From: Diploptera punctata
Lineage: Eukaryota; Arthropoda; Insecta; Blattodea; Blaberidae
Length of the DNA: 64,000 nucleotides
NCBI GenBank assembly: GCA_030220185.1
Contig: JASPKZ010007250.1
Location: 967,001-1,031,000 of the forward strand
Reading direction: 5' to 3'
Part shown: positions 1 through 9,639 of the stretch, piece after piece
How positions within the stretch are numbered: the stretch's first letter is position 1
Layout of the letters: the number at the start of each line of letters is the position of its first letter
Program-made: the position numbers and the translations under genes
The notes under the pieces: model-generated
Database searches by the model: none
What the model was told of the DNA's origin: nothing
Seen by the model: the letters and a program-made list of their open reading frames with translations, nothing else

Positions 1-330
1 TCCTTTAATACTTTATTTTTTCTAATTCAACATAATTTGAAAATGGAATTCTATGTTCATTAAAAAGAAAGTTCTTAGAGAATGTACGTGTAATGAACGA
101 TTTTCCCACCTAGAATGAATTCAGCGAACCGGCAATGGATATCAGGCGATCATTAGGCTGGTTAAAAATAAAGGGATGTTTTGTGAGGGTTCAATAATTT
201 GTCGCTAAATAAAAATGTTTGCAATGTGAAGTCTTTGGAAAGTAAAAGTAGATAGTGTTTTTAAAAGAAGTTTGAATTGAGACTAGACTCCGATGATTCT
301 TGAACTATATAAATGGTATAAAAATCAAAA
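1..330. other. Unassigned AT-rich sequence
   Basis: I see no gene, repeat family or structural signal here. The next element downstream begins in coding-like sequence with no recognisable 5' end, so part of this stretch may be older sequence of the same LINE. Confidence 0.4.
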
Positions 331-651
331 TTGATTTTGCCTAGTACAAAAGCTTCGGACCAACTTTTAAGAAGACTTAGGAAGAAAAGAGAAGAAACTC
401 CATCAGAATTCTATGGCACAGGAGCAATGATAGACCGAGAATGGACAAGAGAAAACTTCGAATTGCGACACGTAATAACAAGACTGGCAGCCCATGGGTT
501 TCACCATCTCATCTGCAAGACCAAAACATACCATGAACCAAACCAATCATGCGAGTGTACATTGTGCAACAAAATATGTGAACGCTACCATATCGAACTG
601 TGCACAAAGAGGACAAAATCGTTAAATCAATATGCAAAGCACAAAGAGTAA
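331..651 (+). mobile_element. LINE-D fragment: C-terminal end of a reverse transcriptase with Cys/His cluster
   Basis: An open frame of 106 codons ends at a natural stop near 649. Residues 73-90 carry the cluster CECTLCNKICERYHIELC. It aligns with CECKICDQKCERYHYKQC in the minus-strand frame at 50417-50641, and the preceding HGFHHLICKTK matches HGYHHKMCKTT there. That second copy lies directly downstream of a longer LINE reverse-transcriptase C-terminal domain, which identifies this fragment. Everything upstream is missing (5' truncation). The minus-strand SINE-C remnant begins right after the stop. Confidence 0.65.
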
Positions 652-815
652 GTAAAGTAAAGTGATCCCACATCAGGCCCGGAGGCCCTTGGGGTAGTGG
701 GAGGTTAAGGCTCCCACTTTTTCTAGACAACCGGCACTTGATGTCAGCCGGGTTGTCAGCCCTGTGTGACTGCCGCCTTTACCCCCAGAACAAGCGTCTG
801 GTACTCATTTCCGTA
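645..815 (-). mobile_element. SINE-C, 3' part, truncated
   Basis: Matches the 3' two thirds of the SINE-C copies at 34415, 56213 and 28711 (minus): the segments for agtgatcccacatc, ggcccttggggtagtggg and cccagaacaagcgtctggtactc are all present in the same order. The tRNA-like head is missing. Confidence 0.8.
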
Positions 816-856
816 AAATATTATATTAATCTTAATGGTCATTTGGCTGCTATTAG

Positions 857-943
<87 letters not shown>
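857..943. repeat. (TAA)n microsatellite
   Basis: Nearly perfect triplet array of about 87 bp. The two long open frames crossing it (poly-Ile and poly-Tyr) are artefacts of the repeat. Confidence 0.95.
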
Positions 944-945
<2 letters not shown>

Positions 946-951
946 AAATGA

Positions 952-1345
952 AAAAAAATTACTCGCCACTGAAATGGACTACTGGAGACGTGCTTCAAGA
1001 ATATCCAGGAAGGATCAAATCCGAAATTCATATATAAAAGAAAAAATGCAGGTACAATATTCAATATTAGATTTTATAAAGAAGAAACAATTAAATTGGT
1101 ACGGACACATTAGAAGGATGGAAGAAGGAAGACTACCTAAGATAATCATGGATTGGGAACCACAGGGAAGAAAAAAGAAGGATAGACCAAATATTACGTG
1201 GATTCAGGGAATCAATGAAACTAAGAGGGAATGAAATAGAAGAAGATATATGGATGAACAGACAAGAATGGAAAAATGTGTTGAATCAAATGTGTAGTTA
1301 ACTGTAAACATGGGTACCGGAAAAATGTATATTCATTGTAAAAGC
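952..1345 (+). mobile_element. LINE-B 3' end (WYGH family reverse-transcriptase C-terminus)
   Basis: Frame 974-1234 contains ILDFIKKKQLNWYGHIRRM followed by a basic, Pro/Gly-rich stretch. The frame continues in another register past 1234 with EEDIWMNRQEWKN. This is the typical end of a non-LTR reverse-transcriptase ORF. It matches the copies at 5765, 21281, 35225 (minus) and 62955 (minus). An AAT-rich tail follows at 1350-1370. It is 5'-truncated and frameshifted. Confidence 0.75.
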
Positions 1346-1829
1346 CGGAATAATAAAAAAAATAATAATACTAGTGAAAAGAAGGTAAAGTTGCAAAAAA
1401 AAGTGTTAAGACCTAAAAAATGACCAATAAGCAAAAAAAAAAACACCGTAAAAGGCCAAAAAGGGAAATAATATCCACCATTTTCTGGACTACAATGATC
1501 AAAAATGTAATATACTAAGTTTGGCCTCGACTTCAGACTTAAATGAAGAAGGTTTTCTTCTTCGATTTCCGAGCCTTATTCATAGCATGAACTCCCTCTA
1601 AAATGTTCATTATAATTTTCCTAACAAAAATATACGACCACGAATTTTATAACGAAATACGTGTAATTTTAAACTATCATTGGGTACTATGTACAGTAGT
1701 TAAAATTTAACATATAAACGTAAGTTCAATTAAAATGGTGTTCGGGATTCCTAAAAAGCTAGTTTATTATTCGAATGTGTCTAAATGACACAAAGAGTAG
1801 AGTGTGTATAGGAAAATAGTTTTTATATA
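1346..1829. other. Unassigned A-rich sequence
   Basis: A-rich near 1370-1480 and otherwise ordinary AT-rich sequence. 1770-1790 (attcgaatgtgtctaaatg) resembles 58078-58095, which lies beside another LINE-A/DNA-element junction. No gene seen. Confidence 0.4.
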
Positions 1830-3110
1830 CCTTTGAAATTCACATTGACTTAAAGCAAGGAGATGCACTATCTCCAAAACTATTCAATTTTGTACTAGAG
1901 CACACCATAAAATCTTTGGAGAATGAAGAAGCCCTATAACTCATTGGTATTAAAAGCTCTTAGTTTATGTTGATGATATAATGATGTATTATTAGGTGAT
2001 AGTTAAGTGATGATTAGAGCCAATGCACACTCGTTGAGTAACACTAACAAATTCGGGCTGGAGGTAAATATTAACTAACTCTAACTCACTGGCACTATTG
2101 GACCCGTAGGTTCATGGCCGCGCTGACATAAACTCTCCATACATCCCTATCCTGAGCTAATGTTTTCCAATCATCCTCTGTATAATCTACTTCCCTCAAA
2201 TCATAGTTAATGTTATTCTCCCACCTTATTCTTGGTCTACCAACTGGGCGTTTTCCTTCTGGTTTTCTTACAAGAAGCTTCCATGCACGTCTTTCATTCA
2301 CCATTCGTGCCACATGTCCTGCCCATCGCAGTCTACGAGACTTAACTATTCTTATTATATCTGGCTTCCTATAAAGATCATGTAGTTCATTGTTATGTAG
2401 TCTTCTCCATTCACCTGTCTGCTCATCTGTCTTTGGTCAATATAAAGTCCTAACATTCCATGTTCCTAGGAACATGTCCCTGTGTTTGAGCCTTTGGCAT
2501 GGGTTCCCTGAAGTAGTCCCCGCCTGGAGAACCGAATGGGGGACTATTTGACCTCCGGAAAATTTTACCCCACTTGAACCCATGTCCGCATTTCTTGACG
2601 GTAGTATTTTTACGGTAAAAGATTGTCACTCTTTCAATCAAGGTACATATCAGCTTCGGCCAGTCCGGCATGGGTAACCCTATCGGCAGCATTGCTACCA
2701 CCGGCATAGCTCTCGGGATCATATAAGCACGCAAGCCACTCCACCACGACAAGGTAAAGATACCATGGAGGGGGAGGTAAATATTAGTAAAACTAAATAT
2801 ATGTTCACGTATAGTAATATATTACATAATGGAAATGCATAGTTAATGAAACATTACGGAAATTTTGAAGAAGTGGCTGAATTCAATTACTTAGGAACAA
2901 TAATTATAAATAGGGATAAGATGCACAAAGAAATTAAACATAAACTTGATTCTGGAAATGCATGTTATTACGCATTACAGGGACTCTTGTCGTCCCAACT
3001 TCTCTAAAAAAACATCAAACTAAAAATATATATATAATTATTATTCTCCTAATTAAATCATATTATACGGATGCGAAACATGGACTTTTACTTTAAGAGA
3101 GGAGAATTTA
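1830..3110 (+). mobile_element. LINE-A reverse-transcriptase core, split by a nested insertion
   Basis: Bases 1840-2073 encode DLKQGDALSPKLFNFVLEHT and then the catalytic box LLVYVDDIMM (YVDD), after a frameshift. After an insertion at 2074-2772 the element resumes with the region encoding EEVAEFNYLGTIIINRDKMH and YGCETWTFTLRE. These are consecutive segments of a non-LTR reverse transcriptase. The copy is truncated at both ends and carries stops and indels. The split is flanked by the repeated target ggaggtaaatatta at 2060-2073 and 2773-2786. Confidence 0.8.
2074..2772 (-). mobile_element. Internally deleted LINE-A copy (5' region joined to 3' end) with 14-bp target duplication
   Basis: Reading the minus strand, the element starts near ccatggtatctttaccttg. 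It runs through a 5' leader and reaches LGTWNVRTLY, the start of an apurinic-type endonuclease domain (about 2435-2470). It then jumps directly to the reverse-transcriptase C-terminal tail (minus frame 2095-2313, WENNINYDLREVDYTEDDWK) and the 3' end at 2074. The endonuclease body and the whole polymerase are absent. A 14-bp direct repeat flanks it exactly (2060-2073 and 2773-2786), so it inserted as one unit of about 700 bp. The leader is shared with the copy at 9000-9622. Confidence 0.85.
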
Positions 3111-3179
3111 TTTCCTTTCTTTCGAAATGTCAATAATTCCATTTTTACTGTTCATGTGTTGGTTTTAGCATTTCCCCAC

Positions 3180-3180
<1 letters not shown>

Positions 3181-3255
<75 letters not shown>
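3181..3255. repeat. (TAA)n microsatellite, LINE-E tail
   Basis: Triplet array that directly abuts the minus-strand LINE-E 3' terminus at 3254-3335. It therefore looks like the reverse-complemented tail of that retroposon rather than an independent repeat. Confidence 0.85.
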
Positions 3256-3258
<3 letters not shown>

Positions 3259-3335
3259 TTATTTTAGCTGGCAGAGTTAAGGCCATAAAGCCTTCTCTTC
3301 CACTCAACCAGCGAATAGTAGAATTATACAAAAAT
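3254..3335 (-). mobile_element. LINE-E 3' terminus
   Basis: Minus strand reads ctggttgagtgg..., then ggcct...taactctgccag..aaaataaat followed by (ATT)n. The same terminus occurs at 27585-28030, 30185-30890 (minus), 37463-37722 and 39832-40265 (minus). Only the last part of the 3' UTR is present. Confidence 0.75.
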
Positions 3336-3656
3336 TACGTACTTATTATAATTTTAAGATATTAAAATACAGACTAAACAAAATACAATAATGATGTGAA
3401 CTAATAATACCTAATACGAACAAAAACATGGATTATAATAAAATTAAAATGATATAAAGTAAAGTAAGTATCTTCCTAGATTATTATTTATAGAATGTTG
3501 TATATAGTTTGTTATGCAGTTAATGTTTTCATTGTGTCGAACTTAAGATATCGCCTAACTCTGCCAATAAATAAAATATGACTACTTTATTGTTACTGAA
3601 ATATATTTTTAATGATTTAGTTTTAAATTTTCACGCGATAAACAAATAATTTATTG

Positions 3657-3878
3657 ATTCATGTATTTTATGCCTTTCGGGCTAAATGGCAGTGGTCAGC
3701 CTGCAGCTGACATTTGAATAGTTAACAAGTCAAAGAACACGGAGAATCTCCTGAGGATGTCTACCGCAGTAGTAGACGAAACGTCGAGTTTTAATAAAAT
3801 CAGACCACGGCCATTTAGCCCGAAAGACATAAAATACATGAATCAAAATACCTGCCGTGAAAGTCTACAATTTTACAT
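3657..3878 (-). mobile_element. Foldback retroposon-like element with 13-bp target duplication
   Basis: The ends are inverted repeats of about 45 bp: attcatgtattttatgcctt..cgggctaaatggc on the left and its complement gccatttagcccgaaagac on the right. One end continues outside the stem with aaagtctac (minus: actttcacggcaggt). The direct repeat aaataatttattg occurs at 3644-3656 and 3879-3891. The minus-strand order, ctttcacggc then gggctaaatggccgtggtct, matches the element at 62070-62318, so both belong to one family. Confidence 0.75.
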
Positions 3879-3891
3879 AAATAATTTATTG

Positions 3892-4261
3892 TTAAATTCA
3901 ATAAAAATGTATTAGAATTGTCTTCAGTGCGCCTTGCGATGGCGTATAGATTATCAGCAAAACAGTCTTGTCGGAGAAGTAGTCGGAAGCTAAAGGCGAA
4001 CCTACTCTGTACTCATCATGAAACTTGGCGGCTTTTCAATGATTCTCTACAATTAATGAAGAATATACCCGTGCATAGTTGAAAACCTTCAAATTTAACA
4101 GAAAATATTTAAAAGTAAGTGAAAATTTAAGATTTATTTCCACCTCAATGATTGGCACCAGATAACTCCGACTTTTTTATGCCAGTAGGCAGCTAGAAAC
4201 CAAACGTTTCTAGTACTTGGTTACATACTGTAAGTGTTTCTGTGTAAGGTACATCATCCTT
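3892..4261. other. Unassigned sequence
   Basis: AT-rich with a somewhat richer patch near 3920-4030. I see no coding signal or shared repeat. Confidence 0.35.
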
Positions 4262-5270
4262 TTGTGGTGTTATAAAATAGCACTTGTTCGAATCCCCATG
4301 GGGAAAGAAAGTTTCTAATGGAATTTCAGGGGGGTGAGGGCGAAATTTTCAACATTTTCGGTCAATTTGGCATTTTGTTTTGTTTTTTGTATTAAAAAAT
4401 ACTACGTACCTTAAAGTATATGTTGGCGAAGTTTTAGTGTCCTATGGCGCTCGTAAGTCTCCCTAATGACTGTAGGAGGGCATGTATACTACATTCTAAT
4501 TTAACTGCATGCAAACTTTCAAATTGGCTTTTCCACACTTTTATTTTCATTGCATTTCAATACACTCAAATCAAAATAGCATTGACAAGTTTAATGATAG
4601 GAGGACCAAATTTTAACTGCATGTCCCACACACTATGGCTAATAATTCTGTGCATGGATTTTAAAACAACGTTGATAGTTTTTAAATAAAAAATAAAATA
4701 ATTGTAGTAATTAAAAAAATCATATTCAGAGGATATTTATATGTTTTTCTTCCTTTATTATGATGATATAGAAAAGTTAGAGCATAGTGTTGTTCTAAAT
4801 AAGTCAGTGGTCGTGTAGAATTTTTTTTTTAAATTACTAAAAATTGTGGGGCTTGTTAAAAATTTTAATATGCAAATTTTAAAATGGATTTTCTTCAATA
4901 ACTCAAAAACCTTTAAGCCTAGAAGGATGAAACTTTAATATAATATTACCTATTATGGCGTGCGTGAATGTGTGTACAAAATATCAAGTATGTAGCTTAA
5001 AAACTGTAGAAAATAGAAATTTCACCCCATCACCCCCCTTCAGCCAGTATGGGGCTGTTGCCCATCCATAATAAGATAAATTTGGCTATCTTCAAAAGTA
5101 GTAGCAGTTCTAGATTGAAGAAAACCATCTGTCACGACGAGGGCTAGACATAACTATGTCAGCCCTATATTGGCTTGTATGACCGTCCACCTCTGTTACT
5201 GAGTATTAATTCTACACGTATGTCCGCACGTGCATACATGGATGCTCTTAGCGAGAGTCTCTTAACCAAG
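4262..5270 (+). mobile_element. SINE-B copy interrupted by a MITE
   Basis: 4290-4328 carries the box-B-like gttcgaatccccatggggaa and ggaatttca. After the insertion at 4329-5038 the SINE resumes with gccagtatgggg and runs to the gaccgtccacctctgttac block near 5185. The order agrees with the uninterrupted copies at 24907 and 44349. The head is badly decayed and the 3' end is poorly defined. Confidence 0.65.
4329..5038. mobile_element. TTAA-type MITE, copy 1, with G6/C6 terminal inverted repeats
   Basis: The termini are ggggggtgagggcgaaattt and its imperfect complement aaatttcaccccatcaccccc. The flanks are ttca at 4325-4328 and ttca at 5039-5042. Removing the element restores a continuous SINE-B. 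The interior matches copy 2 (46418-47129) at blocks such as tatgttggcgaagttt, cctatggcgct and ttccacacttttattt. No transposase frame remains, so it must depend on proteins supplied elsewhere. Confidence 0.8.
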
Positions 5271-5385
5271 CTGATTTAGTTATGTTTATTTCTCTACATA
5301 TACCCTGAACCAACATGTGGTCAGCACATCGCCTCGATGTTCAGAAGCCGACTAATTTTGTTTAGAGGCACTAATTTAGGTTTGA

Positions 5386-5562
5386 GGTTGTTTTATGAGC
5401 CTGAACATCTTGAGACTCGGGACCTATGGCCTAAAGTACATTCCGGAGGATTTGTCCCTTCGATTTTTCCATCCTAAAAGTCCATCGATCCCGAGCGGGT
5501 TTGAATCAGCGACCTTCGGGACTAGAGGCTAGGAAGATAACCCCTGAACCACCGAGGCCGAT
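5386..5562 (-). mobile_element. SINE-D, 5' half (inverted partner at 5583)
   Basis: Minus strand gives the tRNA-like head near 5562 and the body up to the ggctcataaaac block. It matches SINE-D copies at 10473, 38907 and 39428, and ends before the 3' half. Confidence 0.75.
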
Positions 5563-5582
5563 GTTCACTTCTGTAAATTTCA

Positions 5583-5650
5583 TCCAATGGACAAATCCTC
5601 CGGAAAGAACTTTTAGCCGTGGGTCCCGAGTATGAAGATTTACGGGCTCG
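5583..5650 (+). mobile_element. SINE-D body fragment, inverted relative to its neighbour
   Basis: caaatcctccggaaag, gccgtgggtcccgagt and cgggctcgtag are SINE-D body in plus orientation, 20 bp from the minus-strand copy. Together they form a stem of about 60 bp. Confidence 0.7.
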
Positions 5651-5669
5651 TAGAATAATCTCAAATCAA

Positions 5670-5671
<2 letters not shown>

Positions 5672-5751
<80 letters not shown>

Positions 5752-5752
5752 T
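5672..5752. repeat. (AAT)n microsatellite
   Basis: About 80 bp of triplet repeat between SINE-D and LINE-B sequence. Confidence 0.95.
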
Positions 5753-5764
5753 CAAATCTAAAAC

Positions 5765-6065
5765 CTAAATAATAATAATAACCAGAAAATTAGAGAAATT
5801 ATTAATGCTAAACATAATATTATACAAGTAATAGGGGAACGAAGATTGAAATGGTATGGACATCTGAAGAAGATGAGGAATAATAGAATCCCAGGAACGA
5901 TGGTGAATTGGAATGCTGATGGCAGGAGGAAGAGGAGGAAACCCAAGGAAGTATGGATGGCTGAATTGAGAAAAAACATGAACAGCAGAGACCTCAACGA
6001 AGAAGATGCTGAGGATAGAAATCTGTGGTGGAGCAAAATACATTTGGACTGAAGGATAACTACAG
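5765..6065 (+). mobile_element. LINE-B 3' end
   Basis: Frame 5846-6052 encodes MKWYGHLKKMRNNRIPGTMV followed by GRRKRRKPKEVWMAEL, the WYGH-type reverse-transcriptase C-terminus. It ends at a stop and is followed by an (AAT)n tail at 6092-6130. 5'-truncated. Confidence 0.75.
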
Positions 6066-6089
6066 TAGTGTAGAGAAAATTCTTAATAA

Positions 6090-6125
<36 letters not shown>

Positions 6126-6131
<6 letters not shown>

Positions 6132-6600
6132 TCACTGGCTCTATCGTAACCGCAGGTTCATGGCTAAGCGGACATAAGCTCTTCATACATCCCTATCCTG
6201 AGCTAATGTTATCCAATCATCCCCTGTACAATCTACTTCCCTCAAAGCATGCATAATGTTATTCTTCCACCTCATTCTTTGTCTACTAACTGGGCGTTTT
6301 CCTTCTGGTTTTCCTACAAGAAGCCTCCATGCACCTCTTTCATTCCATTCGTGCCACATATGCTGCCCATCGCAGTGTACGAGACTTAACTATTCTTATT
6401 ATATCTGGCTTCCTATACATACCATGTAGCTTAGTATTATGTAGTTTTCTCCATTCACCTGTCTGTTTATCTCTTTTTGGCCCAATGTTTTCTACGAATT
6501 GATTCTCAAATACTTGTAATCTTCTTTCCTTCCTTTAAGTAAGAGTTTATGTTTCGCATCCATATAATATAACTGGGAGAATAACAGTTTTATTTGGCCC
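6126..6600 (-). mobile_element. LINE-A 3' end, decayed
   Basis: Minus strand carries, in order, the YGCET region, the block equivalent to the tail of ORF2 (KRPVSRQRMRWKNN-like, broken by indels) and the terminal ccatgaacctgcgg...ccagtgagtt. Several frameshifts. It starts inside the (AAT)n tail of the LINE-B copy. Confidence 0.8.
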
Positions 6601-7379
6601 GCGATACAATTAATTTTGGAACCGAGACTCGAACGCGCGACTCAAGAGGCGGATAGCACGTGTCTTCGCACATGCGCCACGAACCTCTTAACACTCAAGT
6701 GCATATAAAATAAGACAGTTATCTTGAAAATATCTAAACAGACGATGTAAACAATGGTTTGTGGTTCGAATCTTCGACGCGTATGTGGGCGCGAAACACG
6801 TGTGTGGGTGGGTAGAGACGGTGTGGTCCGTGACGTCGCGTTTTGCAGTGGTGGGGGTAGAGAGCAACCAAAATAAATAACTGTAAGGGGAACCTCGCGC
6901 TGGAAGTATCACAGTGTGGTATCGGGGGCTGTACACGACGCCTGACTATCAAAGTGCGAATCTGTGCCACAAGTGAGTTGATATCGTGTTTAAAGAATCC
7001 ATTCACAGTGATTCATTACTTCTCGTAAAAAAACAGATTGTCAACTATCACGTTGGCAATCTCTAATGATAATCTCAAATGAAACCATTTTATAATTGTT
7101 AGTAAATATTAAGATTTTATCATCTCTCACTTTCCATCTCAAATCAAACAATAAACAAGACAGATTTATCTTGTATTTGTTTAAGCATTTTGCACTGTTC
7201 AAAATAGCTTTACACATAAAATTCAATCTTCATATTTTTTGTGATTTATAAACTTATAAATTGTCCAATCGATATTCATGAAAATGTGTACATACAGGTT
7301 TTCTGGTACAGAGAGTGTTTACCTACTACCTATTAAGTTCTAAAACCATTAGGTGTAGGAGTTCACCTGAAGCGAAAAA
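6601..7379. other. Unassigned stretch with a locally GC-richer patch (6730-7000)
   Basis: 6610-6690 in minus orientation has a box-B-like gcgttcgagtctcgg, so an old tRNA-derived SINE is possible. 6730-7000 is clearly richer in G+C than its surroundings and ends in cacaagtgagt, which resembles a splice donor. The overlapping minus-strand frames (6688-6936, 6734-7006) have no recognisable domain. I cannot assign a gene. Confidence 0.35.
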
Positions 7380-7843
7380 TTTTAATTCGTTCTAGCGGTT
7401 GCAATTTTCGATGTTTTAGAACGAAACTCAGTATATCCTATTAAAATAAAGAGAGGTTTTTATTTTTTTTATTTAGAGCCCCACCACCATCCCCGGGTTA
7501 CCTCGGGCATAATGCCCTTATCCCCGGGTCTGCTCTATGTCCCTAACTACTATCTAATGTTTATTGAATAAATAAACATAATACATACAAATTTCGGGTA
7601 TGTGAAGTGTAGATGTTACATAAAGTAAAAAGTATTGTGTGTTTGTTTGTGTCTGTGAGTTGGTATTATCCAAAAATCAGCTAAGTCCGACAGTTAGAAT
7701 TGAGGGTTTACCTGAAATATCAAAATTGAACATGACTTTAGCAACGCCCATGTTTGGTTCGTCGCAGGTTATACCATATAATTTGATTAACATTTAAGAT
7801 TTAATTTATTTAGGCGTAGCAGCGCATGCCGGGTTTTAACTAG
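7380..7843 (+). mobile_element. Helitron 3' end (upstream limit uncertain)
   Basis: At 7812-7829 ggcgtagcagcgcatgcc forms a short hairpin. It is followed 11 bases later by CTAG at 7840-7843 and then T, the standard Helitron terminus (hairpin, CTRR, insertion before T). The same terminal block occurs at 25294-25320 and, inverted, at 42750-42775. I do not see the matching 5' end, so the start given is a guess. Confidence 0.6.
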
Positions 7844-7889
7844 TGTTTATTTTAAAAGATTTAAAATTGAATACTTGGTTTTTTATTTA

Positions 7890-8217
7890 AACTATTTATC
7901 CGAGTGGTTTAAGCCATCATGCCTGAGACAGAGCTACGCTGGTTCGAGTACAAATGGGGGAAGAAATTTACTCATGGAATTTCGGTCAGTATGGGACCGG
8001 GTCTTACCTAGCGTCGTGAGGAATTTGGGTAACTACAATAAGTAGCATATCCTGTTTGAGAAAACCGATTATAACGTCTGAGCGATCCGACATGCTGACA
8101 ACATGTCACCCCTTTACTGGCTGGGTGACGTCCACCTCTGTGATTAACACATGTGGATGAGAGGCCAGCAGTCAGCCGATAGATCAAGCACGTCTAGGCT
8201 TGTCGCGCCATGGAGTT
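7890..8217 (+). mobile_element. SINE-B, older subfamily
   Basis: tRNA-like head (ccgagtggtttaagcc, then ggttcgagtac), body ggaatttcggtcagtatggg and acatgtcacccc, and the 3' end ggcttgtcgcgccatggagtt. This 3' end differs from that of the copies at 24907, 44349 and 48236. Confidence 0.85.
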
Positions 8218-8370
8218 AGATTTATTTATTTGTTTTTGTAAAAATAATATTTCATTATCTTTCATGTATGGGCGATTTCTTCTTAAACCAAACAACAACA
8301 AAACATAAAATTGACCTTGCCTTTTTTTAGTAGACCAATTTTTAGAATATGATCGTTATAAAGATTTAAA

Positions 8371-8637
8371 AACTAAGAATAGTTAAGTCTTGTAGACTGC
8401 GGTGGGCAGGACATGTGGCATGAATGGGGAATGAAAAACGTGCATGGAAGCTTCTTGTAGGAAAATCAGAGGGAAAACGCCCAGTTGGTAGACCAAGAAT
8501 GAGGTGGAAGAATAACATTAATCATGATTTGAGGGAAGTAGATTATACAGTGAATGATTGGAAAACATTAGCTTAGGATAGGGATGTATGGAGAGCTTAT
8601 GTCCGTGCGGCCATGAACCTGTCAGTGAGTTAGTTAA
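8371..8637 (+). mobile_element. LINE-A 3' end
   Basis: Reads taagtcttgtagactgcggt, then the KRPVGRPRMRWKNN-type block, and ends ccatgaacctgtcagtgagt. 5'-truncated, with a stop in place of the usual GN(E)R register. Confidence 0.85.
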
Positions 8638-8849
8638 GTGCGTGTTTTTAGATATCAATTCTTCATAGATTTGGGAGTAAAAATTCGGATAAGTTTACGA
8701 ACTTTCGTAAGAACTGACATTTGTAGACGCAATAACTTGAGAAATATTTGAACTTATAAATTAGTACAAAGTTATTTTTCATCGTTATCTTTTTCATCAT
8801 CATATTTCTGCTGTGTGTTACACGTATCGTAGTCTATTACGGTTGATGA

Positions 8850-8998
8850 GGTGAGAGAATAACATTAACCATGATTTGAGGGAAGTTGATTACACAGGGG
8901 ATGAATGGAAAACATCTCAGGATATGGATGTTGGAGAGTTTATATACCACGGCTATGAATCTACGAACTCGATAGAGCCAGTGAGTTAATTTAGTTAG
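8850..8998 (+). mobile_element. LINE-A 3' terminus, short
   Basis: Only the last 150 bp: the WENN-coding block to cgatagagccagtgagtt, then tttagttagttg. It abuts the next LINE-A head to tail. Confidence 0.8.
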
Positions 8999-8999
8999 T

Positions 9000-9622
9000 T
9001 GGTATATTTACCTTGTTGTGGTGGAGTGGCTTGCATTTCCCCAGAAAACGGATTTAAGTTACCGTAAGTTATATTGTCAATTTTCACAGATTCAAAACGA
9101 ACAAAAGGTGACGGTACTTGTGATCACATTAAATGTGAAAGCCAAAACACATTCCTCTACTATTCATTAATGTTAACAACAGATTACCCTACCAAGTGAT
9201 GTTCAAAATAATGCAAAATATATAATAGGCAATGTTAAGTGAGTTTACCTCGTCTTCTGAGGTCAGTGGGTTAAATGATCCCGAGAGCTATGCTGGCGGT
9301 AGCATTGCTGCCGATAGGGTTACCCATGCCGGACTGGTCGAAGGTGATAAGCCAGACGAAAAAAGTACCTTGGTCGAAATAATGACGATATTTCACCGTA
9401 AAAATACAACCGTCAAGAAACGCGGGTATGGGTTCCATTGGGGTAAAATTTTCCGGAGGTAAAATAGTCCCCCATTCGGTTCACTGGGCGGGGACTACTT
9501 CAGTGAATCCATGCCAATACAGGGAATGATTGAAAAACATTAGCTCAGGATAGGTATATATGGAGAGCTTATGTCCGTGCGGCTATGAACCTACGGATTC
9601 GATAGTGCCGGTGAGAGCTAGT
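9000..9622 (+). mobile_element. Internally deleted LINE-A copy, second example
   Basis: Starts with the LINE-A leader (accttgttgtggtggagtgg). It carries about 230 bp not found in the other leader (9034-9265), then the shared leader gatcccgagagctatgc to ggggactacttcagtgaa. At about 9517 it jumps directly to the 3' end (acagggaatgattg) and runs to gatagtgccggtgag. Endonuclease and polymerase are both gone. The deletion breakpoint differs from that in 2074-2772. Confidence 0.8.
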
Positions 9623-9639
9623 TATTAGTAAGGCAAGGC

